64,000 bases of DNA, from contig NZ_STGA01000003.1 of NCBI RefSeq assembly GCF_005222835.1, forward strand, positions 62,001 to 126,000, in the 5' to 3' direction. Shown piece after piece: positions 19,231 to 28,153 of the stretch (its first letter is position 1; every line of letters begins with the position of its first letter). Made by a program: the position numbers and the translations under genes. This stretch comes from Rhizobium sp. FKY42. Lineage in GTDB: Bacteria > Pseudomonadota > Alphaproteobacteria > Rhizobiales > Rhizobiaceae. Below the pieces are notes generated by a model. It was given only the letters and a program-made list of their open reading frames with translations. It was not told the DNA's origin and searched no databases.

Positions 19231-20940
19231 TCAGGCGAAAGCTTTTCTTTGCGATTTGAACGTAATTTCCAGCTGGTTTTTGGACTGATGGGCCCTTTTC
19301 AGGAAGCCATGGAAACCTGAGAAAAAGATCCGGAGAAACCGTTCTGTTTCAAGTTCAGCCGTGCTTGGCGCTTGTTTAAAACATTGCGCGCCCAAGGCTG
19401 CATAAAGATCAAGCCTGCTCTGGCTGATTGTTTCGAAAGCCAGTTGCGAGGCTTGCCGTAGGCAGTACCAATCAAGAATAATGTCGATCAGTGGAATGTC
19501 ACCAAGATCTGCTTCCGGCAAGTTTATCGTTTCCGCCAGATAACGCAGGAGGTCTGGCTGATCAATCGCCGGCCCGAGAACGCTACATGCGCTGCGAAAG
19601 TCTTGGTCTGTAAGGTTCTGCACGACGGCTCGAGGCCATTCCTTCTTGAAATAGCGATGCTGGATGAGCGAGCGAAGGTGAGCGACGAGAAACGTCCGGT
19701 AATCATTTGCTGCAAAGGCTCTATCTTCAGTCTCACCCTTACGTTTTGCCTCAAGTTTATAAGCGGCCGAAATGGCTTGCTCGACGGGCATATCGTTGAG
19801 GGAAATAGTGTCAACCATGATACCCTTTTCGGTCAACGCGACTGTCTTGAGGGCGGGCGGGAAGGCCACGAGAGAAGGGACTGCAATATTGCGAAGTTCG
19901 CCATGTTCCATGGCGGCACTTGTTACGCCCTCTACATGGAGATGGCCGCTGAAATGGACTTCCACGCCGCATTGTATGAGCTTCGCGGCAACAGCTGGTT
20001 GGGGTGTTCTGCGAACGACGTTGGTTTCGCCGAACAGGGCTGCTTCAGCGGCGCTCGTACCGTCGAATGGATCCAGCACCGGATAATGTGAAAAGGCAAG
20101 CAGTGTCTTCCCGGAAGCTTCAGCCCTGGCCGCAACACTTGCGATCCAGTCGATCAGAAACGGCTTGCATCGCAAAAGCGCATTCCATCCGGCTGCAGTG
20201 CTATCGATGAAGGCGGCTTCCTCCTCCCGTGCAAAGCTTCCGTTCCGCGGCTCGAAGATGTTGGCATCGATCATCAACAGCCAAAGGCCGGGTTCCGGTT
20301 CGACCAGATAGGACGCATCCACGAGCGAGTAAACGTTCTTGCCGTCCGGTGATGCGATCTCATATCGCCGGTCATCATCCCGGTCGGATAATCCGAAGGG
20401 CGTTTCCCAATGAAGATAAGAGGGTTGGCGATAATAGCCGAACTCGCGCATTGGCTGGAGCCCGACAGGGTAACCTTCGCAATACATGTTGTCGCTGACG
20501 ATGACATCGCTACCCGTCAGGGCCTTGTCGCTGGTAATCAGGACCCCGGATCCATCGGCACTGATAAATTGCTTCGTCTGATGACGCCCGGCTGGTCCGA
20601 AAATGTCGTGATTTCCTGGTAGTGCGTAGAACTTCAGGCCATACTCTTTTTCGTAGCCCAGCAGTATTGCACGCAGCCGCTGCATGGTGGACCGTTGCCC
20701 GTCATCGGAATAGTCGCCGAGCAGCACAACGTGCCGGATTCCCCGCTCTATGACTGCCTTCAATGCCGCGTGGAGCGCTGGCGCGCTCTCGTTGAAAACG
20801 CGCGTTGACTGGCGTGTTTCGGACCATGTGCGCAGAGCCATGCGCTGGCCATCTATTGTTATCCCGGGAAAACCAAAGTCTGCGTCAAGATCATGGAAGT
20901 GGATATCGGCGATAACAGCAATGGTATTGTGATGAGGCAT
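19231..20940 (-). CDS. calcineurin-like metallophosphoesterase with long C-terminal extension
   Basis: The 569-residue protein has the full metallophosphoesterase motif set: ADIHFHD (residues 11-17), LLGDYSDDGQ (about 74), PGNHD (about 108), SHYP (about 285) and SGHLH (about 335). These bind two divalent metals. The core ends near residue 385. The remaining 180 residues have no motif I recognise and are mostly helical in character. There is no signal peptide, so it should be cytosolic; the substrate is unknown. A small gene on the same strand ends 40 nt upstream and may form an operon with it. Confidence 0.82.
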   Translation of the reverse strand: MPHHNTIAVIADIHFHDLDADFGFPGITIDGQRMALRTWSETRQSTRVFNESAPALHAALKAVIERGIRHVVLLGDYSDDGQRSTMQRLRAILLGYEKEYGLKFYALPGNHDIFGPAGRHQTKQFISADGSGVLITSDKALTGSDVIVSDNMYCEGYPVGLQPMREFGYYRQPSYLHWETPFGLSDRDDDRRYEIASPDGKNVYSLVDASYLVEPEPGLWLLMIDANIFEPRNGSFAREEEAAFIDSTAAGWNALLRCKPFLIDWIASVAARAEASGKTLLAFSHYPVLDPFDGTSAAEAALFGETNVVRRTPQPAVAAKLIQCGVEVHFSGHLHVEGVTSAAMEHGELRNIAVPSLVAFPPALKTVALTEKGIMVDTISLNDMPVEQAISAAYKLEAKRKGETEDRAFAANDYRTFLVAHLRSLIQHRYFKKEWPRAVVQNLTDQDFRSACSVLGPAIDQPDLLRYLAETINLPEADLGDIPLIDIILDWYCLRQASQLAFETISQSRLDLYAALGAQCFKQAPSTAELETERFLRIFFSGFHGFLKRAHQSKNQLEITFKSQRKAFA

Positions 20941-20979
20941 GGCGACAAGCTTATACTGTGTACTGAAATTCAGTCGGAC

Positions 20980-21204
20980 CTATTCTTCGCCGATGAGACC
21001 GTCGAAGACTTCCATCATGGCATCGACAATGGCCTGACCCAGGGCGTTTGCCGTTTCGCCGACCTTTTCATCCGTGCCGTCGCGAGCCGCAAGCGCGAGG
21101 TCCGCTCCCTGATCTGCGACGATAGCCTTCGCCCGCTCGATTGCCCATTGGGCAAAGTCGCTGCGGCTGCTGATGGTCATTTCGTCGTCGTGCTGATCTG
21201 TCAT
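20980..21204 (-). CDS. small conserved-looking hypothetical protein, 74 aa
   Basis: This is an acidic 74-residue protein (MTDQHDDEMTISSRSDFAQ...), mostly predicted helix, with no transmembrane segment and no family I recognise. GGAGAAAG stands about 8-11 nt before the ATG, which supports translation. It lies upstream of the metallophosphoesterase on the same strand. Confidence 0.6.
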   Translation of the reverse strand: MTDQHDDEMTISSRSDFAQWAIERAKAIVADQGADLALAARDGTDEKVGETANALGQAIVDAMMEVFDGLIGEE

Positions 21205-21308
21205 TCTCGCGACTTTCTCCAGAGGAATATCGGCTAACTACGCGCAATCGCCGTGAATGACAACGAGGCGCAAGGACGATGGGCTGTATCCGCGAAAATC
21301 GTGCAGGC

Positions 21309-22121
21309 TCAACTCAGATAAGTTCGGGGAGGGCGGCCCAGAATGCGTCGAAACATTGTGGAGAAGGCAGCAATATTCTCGTAGCCGGCGTCCAGCGCGA
21401 CGGTGGTGACACTCTGGCCTTCGGCCAGGCGGGGAAGGGAGGCGAAGACACAGGCCTGCTGACGCCACTGCGTAAAACTGATGCCTGTTTCTTCACGGAA
21501 ACGGCGGGTGAAGGTGCGCCGGCTCGTCTTCAGTTCTCTGGCCCAATCGTCGATACTGGTGGCTGCGGTTGGCGCGCTTAAAAAACGGCGACATAGCTTG
21601 GCCAAGCCCGCATGGTTGGGAAAGGGAAGTCCCAGCGGCCGTTCTGGAAACTGCTCGAATTCGTCCAGCAGAAGGTCCGTGACAAGGCTGAGGCGATGAT
21701 AGCGCTCAGGCCTTTTCTCGACATCGACGAGTTCGCCGATGAGGTTCTGAGCCAGAGGCGTGACTTCCACGACACGCGGATGGGCCGGACTCCCTTCCGG
21801 CAAATCCCAATAGATCGATTGCATGTGTACTTCGCTGATCATCTCCGCCGAGTGTCGGTAATTCGATGGAATGACCAGCGCATGCCCTGGCGGGATCATC
21901 CATCGCCTGCCGTCGGTATTGACCAGCACGATACCCTTGCGCGCAAACCATAACTGAGTGCGGCCGTGTGAGTGTACCGGCACCTCAAAGCCTGCCGGAT
22001 AAACGCGTTCAAGCGCGATCAGCTTCTCATTCGCCTGCTCTATCCAGGCAAGGCTACGGCTGTGGTCCTGATAATCCGGTTCATCGCCCGACATTTGATC
22101 GACAATACGCATTTGGCCCAT
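21309..22121 (-). CDS. AraC-family regulator with N-terminal cupin
   Basis: From the ATG at 22121 the protein has 270 residues. An N-terminal cupin-like effector domain (VPVHSHGRTQLWFARKG, PPGHALVIPSNYRHSAEM) is followed by two HTH motifs of the AraC/XylS type. These are IDDWARELKTSRRTFTRRFR and VTTVALDAGYENIAAFSTMFRR, ending LGRPPRTYL. The frame is open up to 22316, but the upstream part overlaps the divergent MFS gene and lacks family similarity. No clear Shine-Dalgarno exists at either early ATG, so the start is uncertain by a few codons. It is divergent from the Fsr-like exporter, which it probably controls. Confidence 0.85.
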   Translation of the reverse strand: MGQMRIVDQMSGDEPDYQDHSRSLAWIEQANEKLIALERVYPAGFEVPVHSHGRTQLWFARKGIVLVNTDGRRWMIPPGHALVIPSNYRHSAEMISEVHMQSIYWDLPEGSPAHPRVVEVTPLAQNLIGELVDVEKRPERYHRLSLVTDLLLDEFEQFPERPLGLPFPNHAGLAKLCRRFLSAPTAATSIDDWARELKTSRRTFTRRFREETGISFTQWRQQACVFASLPRLAEGQSVTTVALDAGYENIAAFSTMFRRILGRPPRTYLS

Positions 22122-22238
22122 TCGCGAAATAAATAGACCGAAACACAAATGCGGGCCATCGGCAAGCTCGGTAAACCAACCTTTGCGCTGTTTCGACGCA
22201 ACCAAGACATGAAATCCAAAAAGGACAGAGGAACTGGC

Positions 22239-23441
22239 ATGGCGAGCATAGCTGCCACAGGAGGCACGGCAGAGAAGACTGCTGTTTCCATCATCTTCGC
22301 GGCAAGTTTTTGCCACATGCTCAATGATATCATGCAGTCACTGCTGACATCGCTCTATCCTCTCCTCAAGGCCAATTACGCGCTCGACTTCGTGCAGATC
22401 GGCCTTCTGACCTTTGCATTTCAGGTCACCGCTTCACTATTACAGCCAGCCGTTGGCGTTATTACCGACCGTTGGCCCATGCCCTTTTCTCTGCCGACAG
22501 CCATGCTGTCCACCTGCGCGGGTCTTATCACCCTTGCCTTTGCCCATCACTTCGTCGTGCTGGTCATCGGCGCTTGTCTCATCGGTATTGGATCGGCGAT
22601 TTTTCACCCGGAGGCATCTCGTGTCGCGAGATTGGCGTCGGGTGGTCGTCACGGACTGGCTCAATCCATGTTTCAGGTGGGCGGAAATACAGGCACGGCC
22701 ATCGGACCTCTTCTCGCCGCCTTCATCGTCATCCCCTATGGACAGTCGGTCCTGAGCTGGTTCTCTCTAATTGCGCTGCTTGGCTTTTGTGTCTTGTCGG
22801 GCGTCAGCGTCTGGTACATGCGCCATCGCCGCAGTAACGCGGGCCGCGCAACGCCAAGCCGCACCCTGCCGCTGCAACGTTCGCATGTGGCCTGGACACT
22901 TGCGATCCTGATCATCCTGACCGCCACCAAGAACGCCTATCTCGCCAGTATTTCGAGCTATTTCACATTCTATGCGATCCACAAGTTCAACGTCAGCGTT
23001 CAGGATGCGCAACTCATGCTCTTTCTGTTCCTAGGCGCGTCGGCGGCGGGTGTTTTCGTTGGTGGTCCGATCGGCGATCGTTTCGGTTCCCGAAGCGTGA
23101 TCTGGTTCTCTATTCTCGGGGTCATTCCATTTGCGCTGCTGCTGCCCTATGCCGATCTGTTTTGGACGTCGGTGTTGTTAATTCTGATCGGGTTCATTTT
23201 CTCCTCTGCGTTTTCGGCAATCGTTGTCTTCGCGCAGGAACTGGTGCCAGGTCGCGTGGGATTGATCGCCGGACTGTTCTTTGGCTTTGCCTTCGGCTTC
23301 GGGGGGATCGGAGCTGCGGTGCTCGGCGTGTTTGCCGACCGGCAGGGCATCGAGTTCGTCTATAGCCTCTGCTCGTTCATGCCGCTCCTTGGACTGCTCA
23401 CCGTCTTGCTGCCTCGGCTTCCGAGCGAGCGACGCGCCTGA
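22239..23441 (+). CDS. MFS exporter, fosmidomycin-resistance (Fsr) type
   Basis: The 400-residue protein has 12 hydrophobic segments and typical Fsr sequences: SFCHMLNDIMQSLLTSLYPLLK at the first helix (cited in part), IGIGSAIFHPEASRVARLASG and GNTGTAIGPLLAAF. Fsr-type pumps export fosmidomycin and other small molecules across the inner membrane. I choose ATG 22239, preceded by AGAGGAA at 6 nt; in-frame ATGs at 22149 and 22209 have no good site. It is divergent from the AraC regulator, with about 117 nt between starts. Confidence 0.88.
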   Translation: MASIAATGGTAEKTAVSIIFAASFCHMLNDIMQSLLTSLYPLLKANYALDFVQIGLLTFAFQVTASLLQPAVGVITDRWPMPFSLPTAMLSTCAGLITLAFAHHFVVLVIGACLIGIGSAIFHPEASRVARLASGGRHGLAQSMFQVGGNTGTAIGPLLAAFIVIPYGQSVLSWFSLIALLGFCVLSGVSVWYMRHRRSNAGRATPSRTLPLQRSHVAWTLAILIILTATKNAYLASISSYFTFYAIHKFNVSVQDAQLMLFLFLGASAAGVFVGGPIGDRFGSRSVIWFSILGVIPFALLLPYADLFWTSVLLILIGFIFSSAFSAIVVFAQELVPGRVGLIAGLFFGFAFGFGGIGAAVLGVFADRQGIEFVYSLCSFMPLLGLLTVLLPRLPSERRA

Positions 23442-23453
23442 TAACGAAGATTG

Positions 23454-23474
23454 GCGAAGCCGGGAAGGCTTCGC
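23454..23474 (+). terminator. possible terminator hairpin after the MFS gene
   Basis: There is a perfect 8-bp stem (GCGAAGCC / GGCTTCGC) with a 5-nt loop, 12 nt after the MFS stop. No T tract follows, so factor-independent activity is doubtful. Two more GGGCTTCG copies lie at about 23533-23552. Confidence 0.4.
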
Positions 23475-23657
23475 TAGTAACTCTCAATCGTCCGATTGCA
23501 AGCGCACAAATTTAAAGCACTTGATCGTCTGAGGGCTTCGCTAGGGCTTCGTTGTTCGGCTTTGGCCGTCGCTAACGGCAGAATTTTAAACCTCTTGCAT
23601 GGCATGTAAATTGCATACACTTTCGGTAATTATAGCAGCCCTGTGCCGGAGGTTTGA
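23475..23657. other. intergenic region upstream of allophanate hydrolase
   Basis: No gene. A promoter-like TTGCAT ... TACACT pair with about 15-nt spacing lies near 23596-23622, inside a dyad-rich GCATGTAAATTGCAT stretch. This may be a regulator site. Confidence 0.3.
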
Positions 23658-25466
23658 ATGCTGCCGACTATCCTCGATCTCGAAGCCTTGAGAGCGGCCT
23701 ATGCCTCTGGTCTGACGCCCCTGCAGATGATCGATGAAATCATCGCGCGCCGAGAGGCATCCGAGGATCCGGCAATCTTCATCACGCAAACCCCTCCACA
23801 TCAGTTGCTTGCTGCGGCAAGAGAATTGATACAGCGAGCACCGGAGCCAAACAGCCTGCCGCTTTGGGGCGTGCCCTTTGCAGTCAAGGACAATATCGAT
23901 GTGGCGGGACTCCCCACCACGGCCGGATGCCCGGCCTTCGCCTACGAGCCCGGTACGGACGCCACGGTTGTCGCGCGCCTGAAGGCCGCAGGTGCTCTGG
24001 TGATTGGGAAGACAAACCTTGATCAGTTTGCAACCGGATTGAACGGAACCCGCTCGCCCTATGGCGCGCCACGCTCCGTATTCAATCGCGATTATGTTTC
24101 AGGTGGTTCGTCTTCCGGGTCGGCCGTTGCGGTTGGTGCTGGACTGGTAAGTTTCTCGCTTGGAACCGATACTGCGGGTTCCGGTCGCGTTCCGGCAGCC
24201 TTCAATAACCTCGTGGGCATCAAGCCAACTCCAGGTCTCGTTCCGAATGTGGGCGTGGTGCCAGCCTGCCGCAGCGTTGACGTCGTGACGATCTTTGCAG
24301 CGACCGTCGGGGATGGTGTCGCTATCCGAAAAGTCATGGAGGGCTATGATGCGGGAGATCCATATTCCCGCAAGGCAACTTCGGCAACGCTTCCGCACCA
24401 TGGTCTGCGCATTGGTGTGCTTGATATCTCGGAGCGCGAGTTCTTCGAGAACAATGAGGTGGAAGCTCTCTATGACGCTGCCATCGAAAGGGCACAGTCG
24501 CTCGGCGCGACGATCGTGCCCTTTGACTACGCCCCATTCCGTCAGGCAGCGGAACTGCTTTACAACGGGCCATGGGTGGCGGAGCGTCTGGCGGCGGTCA
24601 AGGATTTCCTTGCGACGAATGCGCAGGATTTCGACCCGACCGTAAGACAGATTATCGAAGGCGCTAAAGCCTATGATGCCGTCGCGGCTTTTGAGGGGCA
24701 ATATAAGCTTGGCCACCTGCGTCAGAGGGCTGACGCGGAATGGTTAAAGGTGGACATATTGATGCTGCCGACCTCGCCGACCACCTACACAGTGGATGCG
24801 ATGATGGCTGATCCCATCGTCAAGAACAGCCACTTCGGCCGCTACACCAATTTTGCCAATCTCTTCGGATACGCAGCGATCGCTGTGCCCGGAGGTTTCG
24901 GTGCAACCGGCCTGCCGAACGGTGTTACCCTTTTCGGCCCCGCCTTTTCCGATGATGCCTTGGCACCTTTCGCGGATGCGCTGCATCGTGCTTGCGCCCC
25001 CGGCATGGGTAAGGACCGAAGTGCCGTCTTGCCGCAAGCATCAATGGTGACAGAACCTGATGACGGGTTTGTTCCTATCCTCGTGGTTGGAGCCCATCTC
25101 ACGGGTATGCCGCTGAATCACGAACTGACCGGCCCAGGCGGGCGCTTGATCAAACGCTGCCGGACGGCTGCCGACTACCGGCTTTACGTGTTGCCGAACA
25201 CAACACCTCCGAAGCCGGGGCTCATCCGAGAGCCGGGTTTTTCCGGACCAGGACTGGAGGTGGAAGTCTGGAAGGTGAGTCCCCAGGCGTTCGGGCGTTT
25301 TGTCCAAAACATTCCGGCGCCGCTTGGTATCGGAAAGGTCACGCTTGACGATGGCTCACAGGTGTCTGGCTTTCTGTGCGAGCCTTATGCGCTTGAGGAA
25401 GCCAAAGAGATCACGGCACTTGGTGGTTGGCGGGCTTACATCGCGAGCGTCAGGCAGAACGGTTGA
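23658..25466 (+). CDS. atzF: allophanate hydrolase
   Basis: The 602-residue amidase-signature enzyme has the Lys-cisSer-Ser triad: K77 in PFAVKDNI, S151 in VSGGSSSGSAVAV and S175 in DTAGSGRVPA. The spacings (74 and 24 residues) fit AtzF. A C-terminal domain of about 140 residues, typical of full-length allophanate hydrolase, follows the amidase domain. It converts allophanate to two ammonia and two CO2, the last step of urea carboxylase/urea amidolyase or cyanurate pathways. GGAGG precedes the ATG at 5 nt. Urea carboxylase is not adjacent, so its allophanate source must lie elsewhere in the genome. Confidence 0.92.
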   Translation: MLPTILDLEALRAAYASGLTPLQMIDEIIARREASEDPAIFITQTPPHQLLAAARELIQRAPEPNSLPLWGVPFAVKDNIDVAGLPTTAGCPAFAYEPGTDATVVARLKAAGALVIGKTNLDQFATGLNGTRSPYGAPRSVFNRDYVSGGSSSGSAVAVGAGLVSFSLGTDTAGSGRVPAAFNNLVGIKPTPGLVPNVGVVPACRSVDVVTIFAATVGDGVAIRKVMEGYDAGDPYSRKATSATLPHHGLRIGVLDISEREFFENNEVEALYDAAIERAQSLGATIVPFDYAPFRQAAELLYNGPWVAERLAAVKDFLATNAQDFDPTVRQIIEGAKAYDAVAAFEGQYKLGHLRQRADAEWLKVDILMLPTSPTTYTVDAMMADPIVKNSHFGRYTNFANLFGYAAIAVPGGFGATGLPNGVTLFGPAFSDDALAPFADALHRACAPGMGKDRSAVLPQASMVTEPDDGFVPILVVGAHLTGMPLNHELTGPGGRLIKRCRTAADYRLYVLPNTTPPKPGLIREPGFSGPGLEVEVWKVSPQAFGRFVQNIPAPLGIGKVTLDDGSQVSGFLCEPYALEEAKEITALGGWRAYIASVRQNG

Positions 25467-25679
25467 GGTCGAGAAAGCGCGGGGCAAGCAAAATTCATTT
25501 GCTGTGCCGACGCGGGTGTCTCTTTCTCGAGAAGCAGTGCAGATGTTGGCTGCTCACCTTGGCGCACGCCACAAAATCTACGCATTCAGGCTGCTGTCAG
25601 CTTCGGTTATCAGTGCTGGTCATTGAAACTGGTCGAACCTTTTGGATCAGAACCGACAACGAAAGAGCCGGAGCCTATG

Positions 25680-27299
25680 ATGTTCAAACGCCCAATCCTG
25701 GGAAGCATCCCGCTGAGCATCATCGTCTCGGTCTATATTCTGTTGCTCCTGAACCGAACATTCTGGGCAAAGACATTTGATATCATGGCCGGGCAGAACC
25801 TGGCCATCGCAGCCTTTGCCGTTGGTATCACCTTTGCATTTGTCGCTTTGTTCGTCAGCTTCTCGGTCAAGTATCTGATGAAGCCGCTGCTGATCGTGTT
25901 CATCTGGACGGCTGCTTCGTCCGCCTGGTTCATGGAACAGTTTGGCGTCATCATTGACGACGATATGATCAGAAATGCAGCGGAGACCAACACTGCAGAA
26001 GCCAGCCATCTCATCACCGCAGGTTTCATGCTGCACATGTGTCTCTACGCGCTGTTGCCCAGTCTGTTGATCGCTTGGGTGAAGATCCGCCATCAGAACT
26101 TTTTCAGCAAAGTCGTGCGCAACCTGGCTGTTATCATTCCATCCCTGATCATATTCGCCGTTGCCGGGCTTTCCCATGCGGGGATCTACAGTTTTGCGCG
26201 GCGCCAGAACCACGATTGGTTCGAGATGCTGAATCCTATTTTCCCGATGATTAACGCCGTGACCTATGTGCGCAAGGCTACTGCCGAAAAGAACATTGTC
26301 GTAAAGCCGCTTGGCCGTGATGCGAAGGTGGCAGATGCACTCAAAGCTGCACAGAGAAAGCCACGTGTAACGATTGTCGTCGTCGGTGAAACAGCGCGTG
26401 CCTCCAGCTTCCAGCTCGGTGGTTACGAACGCCCGACGAATCCTGAGCTTTCAAAGCGGGACATTTTTTACTTTACCAAAGCCACGAGCTGCGGAACGGC
26501 GACCGCCATCTCTGTCCCTTGCATGTTTTCGAACCTGGGTCAGAACGGTTACGCGCATGCGAAAGCTCTTGCGCAAGAAAACCTGATGGATGTCCTGGTC
26601 CATGCAGGCGTGCGGACCGAGTGGCTGGATAACAATACTGGCAGCAAGGGTGTGGCTGATCGTATCCCCTACAGCGATCTCTTCAACTCTAACGACGCCC
26701 GCTTCTGTAACGGCGGCGAATGCTGGGATGACATACTCCTGGATCGTCTCGACGGCTGGCTAAAAACTGTCAACGGAGATGCGGTCCTGGTCATGCATCA
26801 GCTGGGCAGCCACGGTCCGGCCTACTACGCCCGCTATCCGGACGCGTTCAAGATCTTCCGGCCCGATTGCCGCTCTTCGGAATTCTCTAAATGCCATCGT
26901 GATGAGATCATCAACGCCTATGACAACACCATCGTTTACACGGACCATGTCCTTGCGAGCATCATCGACAAGCTGAGCGCGCAGCAGGGCCGCATCTCCC
27001 CGTCCATGATCTATATGTCGGATCACGGGGAATCGCTGGGTGAAAAGGGGCTGTTCCTCCACGGTGCGCCGTGGCTCGTCGCGCCTGAACAACAGACACA
27101 TATTCCTTTTCTTCTATGGCTGGGAGAGGAAGCGAGGCGGGGGATCGAGTCGGAATGCATTGATAAGCTGGAAAAAGAGCCCGTCTCGCACGACAATCTC
27201 TTTCATACAGTGCTGGGCTTGATGCATGTGGAAACCAAGGTAAAAGATCCAAAGCTCGACATTTACGGTTCCTGCAAGGCATCGAATGCAAAATCCTGA
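25680..27299 (+). CDS. eptA: lipid A phosphoethanolamine transferase (EptA family)
   Basis: The 539-residue protein has five N-terminal membrane helices and then a periplasmic alkaline-phosphatase-fold domain. Key sites are VVGETARASSF (metal-binding Glu), the catalytic Thr in SCGTATAISVPCMFS, and YMSDHGESLGEKGLFLHG. Cys pairs typical of EptA disulfides are present (RFCNGGECW, CRSSEFSKC). It transfers phosphoethanolamine from phosphatidylethanolamine to lipid A, lowering binding of polymyxin-type peptides, and releases diacylglycerol. Two ATGs lie together at 25677 and 25680; GGAG at 25670-25673 favours the second. It overlaps dgkA by 14 nt and lies near a PmrAB-like system. Confidence 0.9.
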   Translation: MFKRPILGSIPLSIIVSVYILLLLNRTFWAKTFDIMAGQNLAIAAFAVGITFAFVALFVSFSVKYLMKPLLIVFIWTAASSAWFMEQFGVIIDDDMIRNAAETNTAEASHLITAGFMLHMCLYALLPSLLIAWVKIRHQNFFSKVVRNLAVIIPSLIIFAVAGLSHAGIYSFARRQNHDWFEMLNPIFPMINAVTYVRKATAEKNIVVKPLGRDAKVADALKAAQRKPRVTIVVVGETARASSFQLGGYERPTNPELSKRDIFYFTKATSCGTATAISVPCMFSNLGQNGYAHAKALAQENLMDVLVHAGVRTEWLDNNTGSKGVADRIPYSDLFNSNDARFCNGGECWDDILLDRLDGWLKTVNGDAVLVMHQLGSHGPAYYARYPDAFKIFRPDCRSSEFSKCHRDEIINAYDNTIVYTDHVLASIIDKLSAQQGRISPSMIYMSDHGESLGEKGLFLHGAPWLVAPEQQTHIPFLLWLGEEARRGIESECIDKLEKEPVSHDNLFHTVLGLMHVETKVKDPKLDIYGSCKASNAKS

Positions 27300-27672
27300 T
27301 GAGATTCCGCGCAAGGTAACGGGCATAAAGCATCTTTTCGCGGCACAGCGATATTCCGTTTCAGGTGCCAGAAGGTTGTGGCAAGAAGCGGCATTCCGTC
27401 ACGAATGCCTCGCAATGCTGGCGTCCCTTGTCTTCTTCGTCGCTATAGGCGCCGGCGTTGAGCGCTTTTTGATTCTCATCGGCGTTTTCCTGATCGTCAT
27501 TGCGCTGGAAGCGCTCAATACAGCCATCGAAGAGATCATCGACCGTATCTCGCCCGAATTTTCAGCCACCGGGCGTCATGCGAAGGATCTCGGCTCATTT
27601 GCCGTTTTCTGCGGGCTTCTCGCCTGGGGAATTTTGATGCTGGATACAACGGTTCGAACGATTTTTAGCTAA
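27286..27672 (+). CDS. dgkA: diacylglycerol kinase
   Basis: The 128-residue membrane enzyme has three helices and the DgkA signature EALNTAIEEIIDRISPEF. It phosphorylates diacylglycerol to phosphatidic acid at the inner membrane. It overlaps the end of eptA by 14 nt in another frame, with AAGG 6 nt before its ATG, so the two are translationally coupled. The pairing makes sense: EptA releases diacylglycerol and DgkA recycles it. Confidence 0.94.
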   Translation: MQNPDEIPRKVTGIKHLFAAQRYSVSGARRLWQEAAFRHECLAMLASLVFFVAIGAGVERFLILIGVFLIVIALEALNTAIEEIIDRISPEFSATGRHAKDLGSFAVFCGLLAWGILMLDTTVRTIFS

Positions 27673-27727
27673 CTGGAAATTGCTATGGTCATTCTGTCGA
27701 TGCCGGACACCGCATTGTCGGCAAAGG

Positions 27728-27994
27728 CTAGTGCTCGATCTTTGTATCGAGGATCTCGAGGCTCTTCGGATTGAAGAAGGCGGCAACCTTCTCCCCTTCT
27801 GCATTGATTGCGAAAGCTTCGTAGCAACCATCTTCGCTTCGGATGGATCTGACTTTCCAACCATCGCTTTCCAGCTTTGCTTGCAGAACCTTGCGTGGTT
27901 GCCAATCGGCAATCGGTACGTTGCACCGTTCGCTTGCAACGGCCGCCGTCCCGACGGCCCAGGTTACAATTGCAACAGCGACGAGACGTTTCAT
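27728..27994 (-). CDS. small secreted PepSY-domain protein
   Basis: This is an 88-residue protein with a signal peptide (MKRLVAVAIVTWAVGTAAVAS) and one PepSY-like domain (KLESDGWKVRSIRSEDGCYEAFAINAEGEKV region). Two Cys residues in the mature part (C24 and C57) may form a disulfide. The ATG at 27994 has GGAG 8 nt upstream; a frame from 28012 lacks one. Small periplasmic PepSY proteins often lie beside two-component systems that sense envelope conditions. This one is divergent from the response regulator and convergent with dgkA. Its role as a modulator of the kinase is inference. Confidence 0.8.
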   Translation of the reverse strand: MKRLVAVAIVTWAVGTAAVASERCNVPIADWQPRKVLQAKLESDGWKVRSIRSEDGCYEAFAINAEGEKVAAFFNPKSLEILDTKIEH

Positions 27995-28153
27995 GTGATC
28001 TGCTCCAGCCATTATTCATTTGTGACGCTGCATTCTTCAGCTGACATCCACCTGAAAACAGGAGAAATTCGTCACGGAATCGCAACGCGGGCAATTTCAG
28101 TTCGGCGACAGTTTGATAAGACAGTTGCGTGGTCGAAATGGAGACAAGTTCCC

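Noticed and set aside
27680-28153. long N-terminal extension of the response regulator
   Set aside because: It is antisense to the PepSY gene, and receiver domains start at RILLVEDD; TTG 28154 with a ribosome site explains the start.
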